A stretch of 64,000 nucleotides of DNA, from assembly GCF_902806685.2 (NCBI RefSeq), contig NC_048539.1:2554501-2618500 (forward strand). Direction: 5' to 3'. A program made the position numbers and the translations under genes. Positions 20,575 to 32,420 of this stretch are shown one piece after another; position 1 is the stretch's first letter, and each line of letters begins with the position of its first letter. The notes beneath the pieces are model-generated. The model was given only the letters and a program-made list of their open reading frames with translations. It was not told the DNA's origin and made no database searches. The stretch is from Maniola hyperantus. Its lineage: Eukaryota > Arthropoda > Insecta > Lepidoptera > Nymphalidae.

Positions 20575-20797
20575 TATCCATACTAATATTATAAATGCGA
20601 AAGTGTGTCTGTCTGTCTGTCTGCTAGCCTTTCACGGCCCATCCGTTCAACCGATTTTGACGGAATTTTGTACAGATATAGCTTGCATCCCGGGGTTGGG
20701 CATAGGCTACTTTTTATTTCGGAAAATCAAAGAGTGCCCACGGGATTTTTAAAAACCTAAATCCACGTGGATGAAGTCGCGGGCATCATCTAATAAG
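20575..20797 (+). repeat. Repeat family B copy, near full length
   Basis: Opens actaatattataaatgcgaa, then a gtctgtctg run, ggcccatccgttcaaccgat, gcttgcatcccggggttggg, and ends gaagtcgcgggcatcatc. Confidence 0.85.
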
Positions 20798-20924
20798 TAA
20801 ATAAGTAGGCAACCCAATTTTTTTATTCCAAAATTAAATTCGGGTTAAAGGGAAATAAAGTTTGACTTAACTGCATAATCGTGATTCCCACGTAAACTCG
20901 TGTTAAATGTAACACTAAAAATAT

Positions 20925-21410
20925 AAAACCGGGCAAGTGGGAATCGGACTCGCACGCAGAGGGTTCCGTGCCATCGTACAAGTTATATCAATGTACCTAC
21001 CTAACTTTGAAAATTGAAAATAGGTACCAGTATTTGTTCATGAACACATTATCAAAGTTTAACTATACCAAGTGGGTTGTTATATGAAAGGGCTTTACTT
21101 CTATATTCTAAAAAAAATTCATTTATTTTGTGCATAATAGTTTTTGATTTATCGTGCAAAATGTCGCAAAAATACGACTGTAATACGGAACCCTCGGTAC
21201 GCGAGTCTGATTTGCACTTGACCGGTTTTTTATTATTTTTGTTGTTATAGCGTAGCGGTAATAGAAACACACAATCTGTTAAAATTTCAGCTCTACTTAC
21301 TTACCTAGTATTAGTTCATGAGACATGATGAGCCCACTAACAGACGGACGGACAGAAGGCTTAGTCATAGGGTTCGGTTGGCACCATTCGGGTACGGAAC
21401 CCTAAAGATA
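20925..21410. repeat. GGTTCCGT-family foldback copy
   Basis: Starts with the family end in reverse (aaccgggcaagtgggaatcg...gggttccgt) and reaches the same end in forward orientation at 21187-21228 (cggaaccctcggtacgcgag...cttgaccggt), so the unit folds back. A further fragment (ggcaccattcgggtacggaa) ends near 21405. Confidence 0.7.
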
Positions 21411-21849
21411 TACGAAGGCAGGGTCTATAGTTCTGTACCGGTAATAAAAACTTACCTGCCTTATAGATGTTATCTCGCGCAGTCAAAGGCGCCGGCCGCC
21501 TCCGCATCTCACACTCTGCCATGCAACTATCAATTTAAATGTAAACTTTTAGGGTTTATTTTCGTTTGGAGAGTGGAGAGCTAACGGTGTGGTATTACAA
21601 CACTTTTGTTAGGTTTTAAGTTTTTGTCGCAAGTGTGCATTAGTCATAAATGGCATACCCGTGCCGTGAAGTAGAAAATATTATAATTTCGTTTATGATA
21701 ATGTTAGGTACTTTTTCAGCTGCTCATTTTTCTTATTTCTTGTTATACATAGTAATATTTATCGCGAGTTAAGGTAATTTATCGCAAATATAATATTTTA
21801 ACATCTACCAAATTGCACTTAGGCTGCACTGTTCTAAATCATTTACAAA
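21411..21849. other. No feature seen
   Basis: AT-rich; a short GC-richer block (gcgccggccgcctccgcatc) is near 21487. No recognised element. Confidence 0.35.
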
Positions 21850-22048
21850 AACCGGCCAAGTGTGAGTCGGACTTGCGCACAAAGGGTTCCGTACTATTAC
21901 GGTAGATGCATCTGACGATTCAAAATAATTGAATTTAAAAAAAAAAAAAATTTTTATTACTAGCTGACGCCCGCGACTTAAAACCTAACCTAATCTAACC
22001 TAACCGAACCTAAATCCACGCGGACTAAGTCACGGGCATCGTCTAGTA
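21850..22048. repeat. GGTTCCGT-family end plus family B remnant
   Basis: aaaccggccaagtgtgagtc to gggttccgtactattacggt is the reversed end of one family. 21960-22048 has two oppositely oriented family B tails (gctgacgcccgcgactt and cgcggactaagtcacgggca) around a ctaacc-rich run. Confidence 0.7.
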
Positions 22049-22252
22049 TAGACTAACTGACGTGTATCAATTAGACGGGTGCTCTTCCCGGATACAGCGG
22101 CGGCAGCCAAACTATTTTATTCATTGTCGTATAAAAATTCTTTTAAAATTGCCTTCCGCTCGCCATCGAGATGGGTGACCAGCGAATGCTATGCTAGAGC
22201 TAGGCCAAAAAAATTTATTTTGACATTTGATGTGACTCTGTGTGAATCAACT

Positions 22253-22541
22253 TCATCATGATCAACCCATAGCCGCTTCCTCTCAGAGTGAGAAGGGGTT
22301 TGGCCATAGTCCACCACGCTGGCCAAGTGCGGATTGGCAGACTTCACACACTATTAAGAACACTATGGAGAACTCTCAGGCGTGCAGGTTTCCTCACGAT
22401 GTTTTCCTTCACCGTTAAAGCAAGTGATATTTAATTACTTAAAAAGCACATAACTCCGAAAAGTTAGAGGTGCATTCCCGGGATCGAATCCCTGACTTCA
22501 GATTAGGAGGCAGACGTCCTAACCACTAGGCTATCATAGCT
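22253..22541 (-). mobile_element. SINE-1 copy with tRNA-like head
   Basis: From catcatgatcaacccata to aaccactaggctatcatagc. On the minus strand the head shows the A box (tagcctagtggttaggacg) and a slightly degraded B box (ggattcgatccc). Confidence 0.85.
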
Positions 22542-23674
22542 TAATCAACTTACCTTCCTCTTTATGTATTTTTTCTCAGTTTTCCTAGCAATTATATAAT
22601 TTCCTGCACATATTTAAAATTAGTAGGTCCCTATTTTGTTGCTACAAAGGTACCTAGGTACATAAAGCAAATGACCCCTTTTGCGTGTTTTATGGTAATT
22701 GTCCAAATCATAGAATCCGTGGTAATGATTTAGCATTGCTAATCTAGGATGTAGAAAATTTTCATAACTACCTATTCACGTTTGCAGATTCTCTCGTCTT
22801 TTGTAGATCTTAGTCTTTTCGGTAGATCCTCCTACATCAATGGGCTTAGAGTAGACGTATTGTTTTATAAATGGCTCCCGCCAACTTAGTGCGAGGCTCC
22901 GACAATCCAAATCCTTTGGAAGTGTCGAATCCATAACAATGTACCGTTAGATCTTCTAGGGAGACCATTATGAAAAAAATATATATATTATTAACGTTAT
23001 TTGTATTTACTTTACTTTCATAAAAATTACCTGGGAGAACGTCGCGTTGGGTTCTGGCTTTGTCTATGTCAAATTTGTACATCATAGTACATAATATAAG
23101 TAATCTATTACTAGTATTATAATAAAGTAAGATGTACAATAGGCACATGCGGCCTTATCGCTAAAACAGCGATTTCTTCCAAGCAACCCTAGGGTGTAGA
23201 GTAGTGATACTATAGAAGTATAGATAAAGTAAGCGGAAGGGGAGTACGATTTAGCTTGTTTAATACCCAATGCTATATACTTATTGAAATCGTAGCATTT
23301 CCTGGAGGATGTTCCTAATAAAGATCGCCCTGGGGAATGCGGGCTTTATGTCAATTATCGTGGACATTAACCGCATAGTATAGTGTAAGTAAAGCTACGT
23401 GAAGCGCGAACGAGTTGGAGTATAAATAAACTGCAGCTGCATCGGTTATCGGAATTAGAAAAAATCGTTTGGTCCGTGTAACGCCGTAACGCTCCGTACA
23501 CTCCGTTCAATGCTGGTTCAATGACATGACGGAAGCTGGCTGAGGAATTAAACGTGGAATTGTGTGCTTAGATGTATTGATTAATTACAGTATAGTACTA
23601 TAGTACCCTAGGCTACACACACACAGTAGATTCCTCCTACGTCAATAGTAACATAAAATGCTAAACCTTATAAA
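22542..23674. other. Unclassified; one TATA-like site
   Basis: No repeat family recognised. gagtataaataaactgcagc near 23419 resembles a core promoter TATA region, but no coding frame follows it. Short frames on the minus strand lack domains. Confidence 0.3.
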
Positions 23675-24112
23675 TATAAGGAAAAGGTAGCTGACTGATC
23701 TATCAACGCACAGCTCAAACTACTGAACGGATCGGGCTGAAATTTGGCATGCAGATAGCTATTACGACGTAGGCATCCGCTAAGAAAAGGTTTTTGAAAA
23801 GTCAACTTCTAAGGGGGTGAAATAGGGGTTTGAAATTTATGTACTAGTTACATTGTGAAACTGCAGATCTGTCGTAGTTTCGTAATGTAACTAGCTTATG
23901 CTCGCGACTTCGTCCGCATGGACTACATAAATTTCGAACCCCTATTTCACACCCTTACGAGTTGAATTTTCAAAAATCCTTTCTAAGCGGATGCCTACGT
24001 CATAATAGCTATCTGCATGCCGAATTTCAGCGCGATCCGTCCAGTAGTTTGAGCTGTGCGTTAATAGATCAGTCAGTCAGTCAGTCACCTTTTCCTTTTA
24101 TATGTATAGATT
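23675..24112. repeat. Inverted pair of family A copies around a hairpin
   Basis: A forward family A copy (23675-23843) is followed by a reverse copy (23894-24112), so the two can pair over about 170 bp. The spacer is itself a hairpin: ctagttacattgtgaaact at 23844-23862 and its complement at 23876-23894. Confidence 0.85.
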
Positions 24113-24764
24113 AAGCATATCAACAAGACCTGGCAGTCTTATTAGATCTAGTGGCTTTGAATTGCCATGGTATTATAACGTGATATTTACCAAGCCTCGT
24201 GACCAATTCGACAGTACTTTATATTTTCAGCAGTTCACAATAATTATTGTACTTAATAGTAACAATGTTATAAATAACAAATGTAACCTGTGCAAATGTG
24301 TTCTATTGGATTCAACCACGGTTACATTGACAATACATAGAAATAAAAACTTTCGAAATTTGCAGTAAATCAGAAAAAATAGATTTAAAATCTGCACAAC
24401 AGAATTCTTAGAATTCTCACCATGAGTTCTTACAATATTTTTTGGCACTAACTCAACAAAAGTGCATCAAAAAAACTGGATCAAAGACCTAGTCGACCTA
24501 GTTGTTGCTCTATTTATATTTCTTCACTACCGCTTAGTGCCGGAACACTGAAAACGCTTTGAACCTCCCACGTATTATTTTAGTTACATTAACCACGTTC
24601 TATTGACCACTCAACATTTTTTTTTGCATAATGTAAGATAAATATTTTTAAAGTACGCTGAACGGACGCTATCAATTACCGTCAAGTTTACAGCGGACTT
24701 AAACGGCGTCCAGTCAACTGACAGCCATACACCGTCAAGTTTAAGACGCCTCTTCAAGTCTGTT
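24113..24764. other. No feature seen
   Basis: AT-rich with overlapping chance frames on both strands near 24227-24448. No domain. Confidence 0.35.
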
Positions 24765-24930
24765 GCTGACTCGACTCTGAGCTTTCTTATGAGACCCATA
24801 GCGACCATATCTCGGATCCACATGGCTGGCAACACGCACTGTTCGAAGACTTTGGTTTTCAAGCACTGAGGAATTTTGGACGAGAAGACATCTCGAAGCT
24901 TCCTGAATGCTGCCCAGCTGAGTTACTAGT
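24765..24930 (-). pseudogene. RTE-type LINE fragment (C-terminal RT region)
   Basis: On the minus strand: FRKLRDVFSSKIPQCLKTKV then FEQCVLPAMW and MGLIRKLRV. These are the blocks just upstream of and overlapping the start of the copy at 1400-1810. The family's MTYGSETW block is replaced by MWIRDMVA through a frame change. Confidence 0.8.
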
Positions 24931-24959
24931 TATAATAGACCTAAAGACACATTACGTAT

Positions 24960-25447
24960 AATGCGTAAAAATTGACTTCTCGCGCGCCATTTTAACTTTG
25001 TGTGTCATTGTACGATTTTAGTCCTTATTTTAAAGTGAAATGTACTTTTGACATGATAAATGACTAGCAAATGTCAAGGAATTCTGCTTTACGTTCCAAA
25101 ACGCGAGTAGCTGACGTTGGCCTTGCAGCCGCTTTACCAGATAACTTATGGCCAAAATCTGCTTCTTTCTGGACTCCCCAGAATCATCAACGCCAGCGTG
25201 GTAGGCCGAGGCGACGTTGGCGGGATGATTAGATAAGTTTACAGTCACGTGGCCTGAAGAGGCACGGAATAGGGAATGGTGGACGGATCAGAGGGACGCC
25301 TGTGCCTTGGGGCCTTTGGTACAGTGCAGGCCACAGATAAAGTAACAACATACTTCCTTTATCTATGGTGCAGGCTGATTTATATTAAATTAGTTGACCC
25401 ATAGAGTTAAAATGGCGCGTGAGATGTCTTTTTGTACGGACTAATAC
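24960..25447. mobile_element. MITE-like element with CGCGCCATTTTAACT ends
   Basis: Left end cttctcgcgcgccattttaa; right end gttaaaatggcgcgtgagat then ctttttgtacggactaa. A third end with the same sequence is at 55684-55800. The middle (25110-25330) is a LINE fragment. Confidence 0.65.
25110..25330 (+). pseudogene. LINE C-terminal fragment inside the element
   Basis: Plus strand: PDNLWPKSASFWTPQNH then QRQRGRPRRRWRDD, a stop, and in a shifted frame DKFTVTWPEEARNREWWTDQ then RDACAL. The GRPRRRWRDDLD...W...A.NR..W pattern is the end region of insect LINE reverse transcriptases. A small deletion breaks the frame near 25229. Confidence 0.7.
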
Positions 25448-25771
25448 GGACAATGAAGATTGAAGAAACATTATTGGTAGGTACCTATATTTAATTTAAT
25501 TCATAAAATCAATTGGTTTACGTTAAATATTTGCGGTTTTCCTTCAACAAGAAGAATGAAGATGACGTGAATCGTATTTTTCTAATTCCAAGAAGTATGT
25601 TTCATCCCTGTTTCATCGGTTTGTTTTCATTTCATTACAGTTTAGTAAACATACAGTTAATTATAGTAAGACTAGAGAATCTCATGGCAAATAGGCATAG
25701 GCAAATTTTCGGCATTTACCATTAATTATCATACCACTAGATTTATGTACTTATTTAAAAACAACCAATAA
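25448..25771. other. No feature seen
   Basis: AT-rich sequence; a 70-codon chance frame only. Confidence 0.35.
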
Positions 25772-26122
25772 TTTTTAGGGTTCCGTACCTCAAAAGGAAA
25801 AACGGAACCCTTATAGAATCACTTTGTCTGTCTGTCTGTCAAGAGACCTACAGGGTACTTCCCGTTGACCTAGAATCATGAAATTTGGCAGGTAGGTAGA
25901 TCTTATAGCTGACATTTGGGGAAAAATCTGAAAACCGTGAATTTGTGGTTATATCACACAAAAAAAATTGTGGTCATGAACTAATAATTATAAATAATAT
26001 CATTCTAAAACAGATTTTTATTTATTTTTAGTTTTTGAATTATCCTGCAAAATTTCGAAAAAATACGACTGTAGTACGGAACTCTCATTGCGCGAGCCTG
26101 ACTCGCACTTGGCCGGTTTTTT
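25772..26122 (+). repeat. GGTTCCGT-family copy 2
   Basis: ggttccgtacctcaaaagga then aaaacggaaccc (the terminal hairpin), a gtctgtctgtc run, tagaatcatgaaatttggca, ctgaaaaccgtgaatttgtg, and the end actcgcacttggccggtttt. Confidence 0.85.
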
Positions 26123-26269
26123 ATTATAACACTGAGTAACAATATTCACCACAGAGTATATAGGATGTTCACAGAGTACAGTGTTTTTGGAATTTAATCT
26201 CCGTATTTTTCATGAGATTTTGGCTTACCTATAGTAATTGGAGAGAGTAGAAAAGTGTTCAGTAGACCA

Positions 26270-26850
26270 ATCTCGAGTGTTGAGTGACTTGACTCGGAAG
26301 ATGACAGGTTCTTTGAAAATATTGCGAGTTCTTGGACTTCTGAATTTCTTTCAATGTATCCTCATTCCACCATACCTATCTATCTATCGGTTCCAACTTT
26401 TAATCCATTGACTATACGATAGCTAAACTGTGCCGTTGTTTCGCATGAATTTGCCAGCTTCGCTGTTCGATGAAAAGTCAATGTAAACAAATTTGAGAGT
26501 TCCCTCAGAAGTCAGAACCCGTCAGTCGATGACAAACTTAGTATGACAGGTTCTTTAAATATTGGGAGTTATTCCACTTCTGAACTTCTCAATTTCTTTC
26601 AACGTATCCACATTCCACCATTCCTATTTATTTATCGGTTCCGACTGGTAATCCATTGACTGTATGATATCTAAACTGTGGCAGTGGTTCGCTTGAATTG
26701 GCCAAGTTCGCTATTCGATGAAAAGTCAATGTAAACAGATTTGAGAGTTCCCTCAGATGTCAGAACCCGCCAGCCGACGACAAACTTAATATAACAGGTT
26801 CTTTAAATATTGGGAGTTATTCCACTTCTGAACTTCTTTCAACGTATGAA
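26270..26850 (+). repeat. Tandem array of a ~245-bp unit, 2.3 copies
   Basis: Units marked by (g/a)acaggttcttt begin at 26303, 26545 and 26793 (periods 242 and 248). Each holds acttctgaa, ttctttcaa(c/t)gtatcc, ttcgatgaaaagtcaatgta and gagagttccctcaga. The units are diverged, so the duplication is not recent. No frame. Confidence 0.85.
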
Positions 26851-26904
26851 TTGAAACGACTAATATGAATTTCTTATAGTGTGTGGTGTAAGTACCTATC
26901 TTAT

Positions 26905-27196
26905 CTGTGATAGCTTAGTGGTTAGGACGTCCGCCTTCTAATCGGAGGTCGGGGGTTCGATCCCGGGCACGCACCTCTAACTTTTCGGAGTTCTTAATAA
27001 TTAAATATCACTTGCTTTGACGGTAAAGGAATACATCGTGAGTAAACCTGCATGCCTGAGAGTTCTCCATAATGTTCTCAAAGGTGTTTGAAGTCTACCA
27101 ATACGCACATGGCAGACTATGGCCAAAACCCTTGTCACTCTGAGAGGAGACCCGTGCTCTGTAGTGAGCCGGCGATTGGTTAATCATGATGATGAC
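26905..27196 (+). mobile_element. SINE-1 copy, full length
   Basis: A box tagcttagtggttaggacg, B box gggttcgatcccgggcacg, body gtgatatttaatt-type and aatgttctcaaaggtgt, tail gatcatgatgatga. The head is a tRNA relative that can serve as an internal pol III promoter. Confidence 0.9.
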
Positions 27197-27576
27197 CTAT
27201 CTTATCTTCCTATAGGCTATGGCTATAAACGAGCAATTCTCGTATCTATTTCACATTTACCTATTCCGTAATCTACGAGTATACCTACCTACCAATAAAG
27301 CATGATGTCGTATAAAATAGATAAAGAGGCGATTATTTTCCTTCTTGGAAACCAAACGGTAGCCTTTTGAAGAGTGTTATTATTAGAAAAGAATGTTTAC
27401 AAGCAAACTAATGCGTGTAACTAGGTACTGGCTATAGTGATTCCGCGATAAAAACAGCCATTGCGCACTGGAGCGCTGAAATTATGTGATTAGCTGTGAA
27501 TGTGTAGCAATAGGGTCTTGACTGTAGAACTTAATAAAATGATGTGATTTTTTGTATAGCGGTAGGTTATGGGGCT
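27197..27576. other. No feature seen
   Basis: AT-rich; no recognised repeat or frame. Confidence 0.35.
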
Positions 27577-27900
27577 ATTTTGAGTGTCCCGCGTGCGCGG
27601 ATCTTAGAGAAGCAGCACAGGGAGCAAGTGACAGTGTCAACGCCCAAAATCTGGTAGCCCGTATGGTGTCAAGCGAAAATGAGTGGCACAGATACGGTCA
27701 GATGCTGTAAGCTATAATGTTGACAAGGGAAGATAGAGAAAAACAAGAAAAAAAGGAGAGAGAGCAACCAGAGGGTCAGCACGAAGTAATGTTACACGGT
27801 TCCGTGCTGATCTCGCAGAGGGGGAGGTCTTTTTAGTCCGTGCGAGTCGGACACACCCTGTCGATAGATTTTTCCTCCTCCTTAAAAAAAAAAAAAGGTT
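27577..27900 (+). pseudogene. LINE C-terminal fragment, third lineage
   Basis: One frame reads ADLREAAQGASDSVNAQNLV then ARMVSSENEWHRYGQML to a stop at about 27710. A shifted frame then gives FRADLAEGEVFLVRASRTH and PVDRFFLLL before an A-rich run (27883-27897). The tail layout, with a charged KEEREQPEG segment between, fits the C-terminus and polyA end of a LINE polyprotein, truncated and frameshifted. Confidence 0.6.
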
Positions 27901-27944
27901 ATGGGGCTAGAATTCATGTCGATCCGTTGCTCCATTGCAACGTG

Positions 27945-28012
27945 ATTGAAGGACAAACCGACAAACCAACAAACAAACACACTTTCGCATTTATAATAAG
28001 GGTAGTGATAAA
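27945..28012 (-). repeat. Repeat family C fragment
   Basis: gacaaaccgacaaaccaaca and cactttcgcatttataataa are the reversed start of family C. Confidence 0.75.
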
Positions 28013-28589
28013 AAGCGATTATTGACGTCACAAGGCGTAAACGACAAAATGTTTTTCAATTTTTTTACATAAAAAAATATTTTCCCGCAGAAATTACTCT
28101 GAGTATTTATTACTCTATCTATTCGAAGAATAAATAGAAATACTTACACAAAATAATCCTGTAAATAAAATAATAATAAAATTATATTTTATTTGAGATA
28201 AAGAATTTTCCATTTAAAAACACTTTGCTTGACAATGATTGACCGTCTTCAGTTGCAAATACTAATCCTTAAGTAGGTATCTATTATTATTTAATACGTA
28301 GGTAGATACACAGATACACACACAGATAGCTAGATATCTATTAATTAATAACCGTGAGATAATGGCGTAATTGCTACAATTATACCTATCTCACCATTGA
28401 AATACAATTGTTTTAATATTTGCGTGATAGTTTACAGTTTTTCACTTTACAGACTTCGTTTATTTTTTCTTGGAAAGTCGTCTTTCAAGGGTGCTAACGA
28501 GAACCTATTACTAAGTCTCCACTGTCCGGCTGTCTGTCCGTCCAGCTGTGACCTATGCGTCTGTCCGAAATTTTCCATGGTGCGCGCTT
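28013..28589. other. No feature seen
   Basis: AT-rich, with cagatacacac-type simple sequence near 28308. The 117-codon frame overlapping 28397-28750 ends inside a MITE fragment and has no domain. Confidence 0.35.
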
Positions 28590-28735
28590 ATTCAACCCTT
28601 GCATTTGTGACGAGACGTTTTGTCAAACGTTTGTCGGTCTCACTCAACGACAGAGACAACGCTCTACGAAACCGCTATCTCTCTCTAAAGATCGATGTAC
28701 AATATTTCCTGCCGAGTACTGTACAGGCATATTAT
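28590..28735. mobile_element. Fragment of the ATCGATGTACAATATTT foldback family
   Basis: aaccgctatctctctctaaa then gatcgatgtacaatatttcc matches one end of the element at 18239-18413; the other end is missing. Confidence 0.65.
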
Positions 28736-28758
28736 GTCGTCGTCACATAGCTTAGGTT

Positions 28759-29054
28759 ATTCATCATCATGATCAACACATGGCCGGCTCACTACAAAGC
28801 ACGGGCCTCCTCTCAGAGTGAGAAGGGGTTTGGCCATAGTCTAGCACGCTGGTCATGTGCGAATTGGTAGACTTCACACATCCTTGAGAACATTATGGAG
28901 ATCTCTCAAGCATGCAGGTTTCCTCACGATGTTTTCCTTCACCCTATGTACTTAAAACGCACATAACTCCGAAAAGTTAGGGGTGCGTGCCCGGGATCGA
29001 GACCCCGACCTCCGATTAGAAGGCGGACGTCCTAACCACTAGGCTATCACAGCT
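28759..29054 (-). mobile_element. SINE-1 copy
   Basis: From catcatcatgatcaacacat to ccactaggctatcacagct. On the minus strand the head has the A box and ggtctcgatcccgggca, a near-intact B box. Confidence 0.9.
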
Positions 29055-30159
29055 TCTTAGGTTATTATCTTAAATTAATTACTAGTGTGTCCTAGCGCAA
29101 GGACATGCGCATGATAATTATAAAATTTACATGCAACATCAATTAACTAATCAACACACATAGCAATTTATAGATGCTATTAAATTAAATACTAGATAAT
29201 TTACTAATTATAATTGTGTAGCTACCATATACCATACCATAGCGTGGACTACACAAAGTTCAAACCCCTATTTTACTCCCTTAGGGGTTTTCAAAATTCC
29301 TTTCTTAGCAGATGTCTACGACATTTGTCTATGGCTGACCTTGGCGGCAGTCCCGTTACCAAATGATAAAGAGAAGACTGATAATGTGATGACGAGGTTA
29401 AGTTACTTTTTATTAAGTAGGTACTTTAAAAAACATAAGAAATTAATGGATTTTGTTTTATTAACCAACTACCTACATCAAAAAAAAACTTTTAATATTC
29501 GCAAAACATTCGCAGAAATTTCGCGAATATCCGCGAATGCGAATACCAATATTCCTTAGATCACTAGCATATACATTATAGTATAAACATACCAGAAGTG
29601 AAGTTAAATATTAACCACGACACACAGCGGTATATCGAGAGTTTTGCCTTTCTTAATAACCTTACTGCAATATTAACTTGATTAGGGCACAATTGCTATT
29701 GAAACCACTCAATCAGAAATGCGACCTAAATACAAAAGCATTTAATAGTCGAATGAGTCTGTGGTCGAACACAGACTGCCTTAAGAATCATCAAACACTT
29801 GCTTTTATACCAATCGATTCGAGATGGTGATGCAACACATCACATGACTTCTGTCAGAGATAATTAATTATTATAAGTGGGCTAACAATAGCTTTTGATA
29901 AAGTACAATATTATAGTGAACTACGATAGCGCTACAACATAAAAAACTCTCATTACCATACCTGCGCCTTACCAGCGTTGTAGGTTACTACGGCGAGGTT
30001 CGAAACGAGACATACAATTACAATACATTAAACAGAATTGCACCAACAAGTGTCTCTAGCGAGTCGCTGGCAAATTGAAAAATAAAATAAAGTACAGAGT
30101 AATTATAGATGCAAATAAGCGCTGCCACGGCGGCGCCACTAGACGCGGTAATAAATTAG
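29055..30159. other. Unclassified, with one family A fragment
   Basis: 29245-29320 is a reversed family A piece (gtggactacacaaagttcaa, ttcctttcttagcagatgtc). The remaining ~1 kb is AT-rich with no recognised element. A short hairpin-like aaacattcgcagaaatttcg is near 29505. Confidence 0.4.
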
Positions 30160-30307
30160 CCACCTTAAAAGGGCGTTTGTGCACTCATCCGTGAAATCAC
30201 GGATTCCGTAAAAATACGAATCGAATGAGTACGTATTTGTATGACGGCCACTTTGAAGAATCACGGGTACGAACCGAATACGGATGAGTGCACAAAGGCC
30301 TAAGGTG
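30160..30307. mobile_element. Foldback MITE (TTTGTGCACTCATCCGT ends)
   Basis: The left end caccttaaaagggcgtttgt then gcactcatccgt is mirrored at 30280-30307 (acggatgagtgcacaaaggc then ctaaggtg). The interior has further imperfect pairing. Single copy in this window. Confidence 0.75.
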
Positions 30308-32208
30308 TCATAATAATACAACGCGATTATGCGATCACCGCAAAGTAGTTCCTTCTCTCTCGCACATTCTAACATTTTCAATGATTGTAAAAGAATTGGT
30401 AGGTACACTTAACAAATGTGGCTATGTCAAGTCCTAAACAATAAAATTACGTTCATTTTAAGCTTTAATGCAAACTTTTTTCTTTTTTTCACAGCAATCC
30501 GGACGGTTCATTTCACTTCATTCCTCACTTTCGTTCGCGATAAGCGGCGCTGTCTATCTTTTTCCTAGTCTTTGGTCATCCCTCAGTCAGTATGCACTAA
30601 TAAATCAGTCTACCCTAAACATAGTTTGCGGCATTTGATTAAAGTCTAATTTAGATTCAGTATGCGCGAAGAGCGATGTAAAACAAGCAATGCAAAGTGT
30701 CAAATAATGAGTTATTGTGTTAACGTGAGTCACCGCTACCTGCGCGGGCGCATCAACACCATTGAGAGAAGAGGACAAAAGATAAGACACCACACATCTT
30801 TTGTGTGAGAATAGTTTGACTGCGTTTTGAGTGTGAAAATGGATATTAGATATCCGTTTAGTTAAGCTCCAGGTTAGTAGGTACCTACCTACCATATTAA
30901 AAATAGTGAATAGTTGAATACCTGGTTGATTATATTATTTGATCAAGTGTTTTATGTACATTTTATTAGTTCAGTTGGTATTTTATTTCGTGAGGCGTTC
31001 CAATTTACTGCTTTGCACAGGGTTGGCACTTGGTAGGAAAAAAACATCGGGACGGCAAAGTTGCGGGACTCTACTACTTTTTTATATTTTTAACACATTA
31101 AACAAATCTTAATCTAATATTTGATATAGGTAATTATAAAGAAAATAATTGAGATAATAAAGTATAATATTTAAAAATAAAATATTGTGCGGTAAAAGAA
31201 AATAGATTTTATCTCGCCTAAATTGGCATAGCTAATCATTTAAGGTGATTGGGTTGGTGTTTCGATTGGCATTTATTTCAAATCGGGACAGTATTTTTTT
31301 TGTAAACCAAACGACTAATTATATAAATATAAAAATATATACTACATACTAAACCAATGTTCTGGGCACCCTGCCTCGTTACAATTGTTTAAATGATATT
31401 TTTGCTTTGCAGTTTTAATATTTAATTGTTTTAGGCTTGTATTTTATTTATAGTATCAAAAATATAATAAAAAAACCATTTTAATAAATCAATGTTATGG
31501 CTTATTACATTTAATATATTTTTATAAATATGAGATATAATTGAATAATTTTCACTTTTCCTTTCCAAAATACAAAGTAAGCGTGAAGCTTGATTTTGGA
31601 CTTTAGAGTAGATACGGCAACAGGTTTGGAGCATTAGACTTGAATCCACTCCTTGATCGTAGCTATTGAACTTTTGCATATTTTATAAGCAAAAAGAAAT
31701 CCTGACTTACCGCGGGAAGAAAAAGAACGGAACACGTGTAATCTTTTCTTCTTCTTCTTTGTGTCAGTCTTTTCTTCTCTGTGTCATATCTATATTTTTT
31801 AAATCTTCTGTTTTTGCGGGACATGTTAAAAATCGGGAATGAAAATTCTGTTAAGCGGTAGCCCTGGCTGCGAAGAACCGGCTCTGATTACGACCGTTTC
31901 AATTAAGGAATGCATTGAAACAAATTGGTTTTGCTTTGATCATTCAGAATTTGGAGTTTGGACGCCTTTTGGGTCAATGGCGTTCGGATAAGATTTGTTT
32001 TTAAATTTGTCTGAATTTAATTTTCCGAATATTCTAGATGAAAGCGCGAACGGAGCGTTTATTGTTTGCTCGTTAAAGGGATTTAGAATTTTATAGCCTT
32101 TTTAGCAGTAATTTATTTAAGAGGTTAAGCTTTCAAATCAGCTTAAATACCTATAAGCAAAGCATGGTTAAATAGTAAGACTATTTAGTACATAATTATG
32201 TCTTACGT
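30308..32208. other. Unclassified AT-rich sequence
   Basis: About 1.9 kb with a ttcttcttcttct run near 31747. No recognised repeat family and no frame with a domain; an intron portion is the simplest reading. Confidence 0.35.
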
Positions 32209-32396
32209 AGAAATATGAAATTTGGCAGCTAGCAATGTCTTATACATTGATTTATGTCTTATAGCACAAGTAAAGGGAAAAATCCGAAAACCGTGACTTT
32301 GTGGTTACATCACAAAAAAAATAAAAGTGTAATTTCTTGTACAATGGTACGGAACCCTTCGTGTGCGAGTCGGACTCGCACTTGGCCGTTTTTTTT
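32209..32396 (+). repeat. GGTTCCGT-family fragment
   Basis: gaaatttggcagctagcaat, ccgaaaaccgtgactttgtg, ggtacggaaccc and gtcggactcgcacttggcc; the 5' half is missing. Confidence 0.8.
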
Positions 32397-32420
32397 AAAT
32401 GCTAAGTTGTGTGGCAAAAA

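Noticed and set aside
26270..26850. CRISPR-like regularly spaced repeats
   Set aside because: The repeat unit is a long contiguous tandem of about 245 bp, not short repeats with unique spacers. The host is eukaryotic.
26905..26985. Possible tRNA gene (A and B boxes)
   Set aside because: The boxes belong to the head of SINE-1, repeated at many sites and followed by the SINE body. The cloverleaf is not intact. The same applies to the SINE-2 heads at 43702 and 60513.
28397..28750. 117-codon frame with many Cys residues
   Set aside because: The C-terminal half lies inside a foldback repeat fragment, and the Cys residues show no domain spacing.
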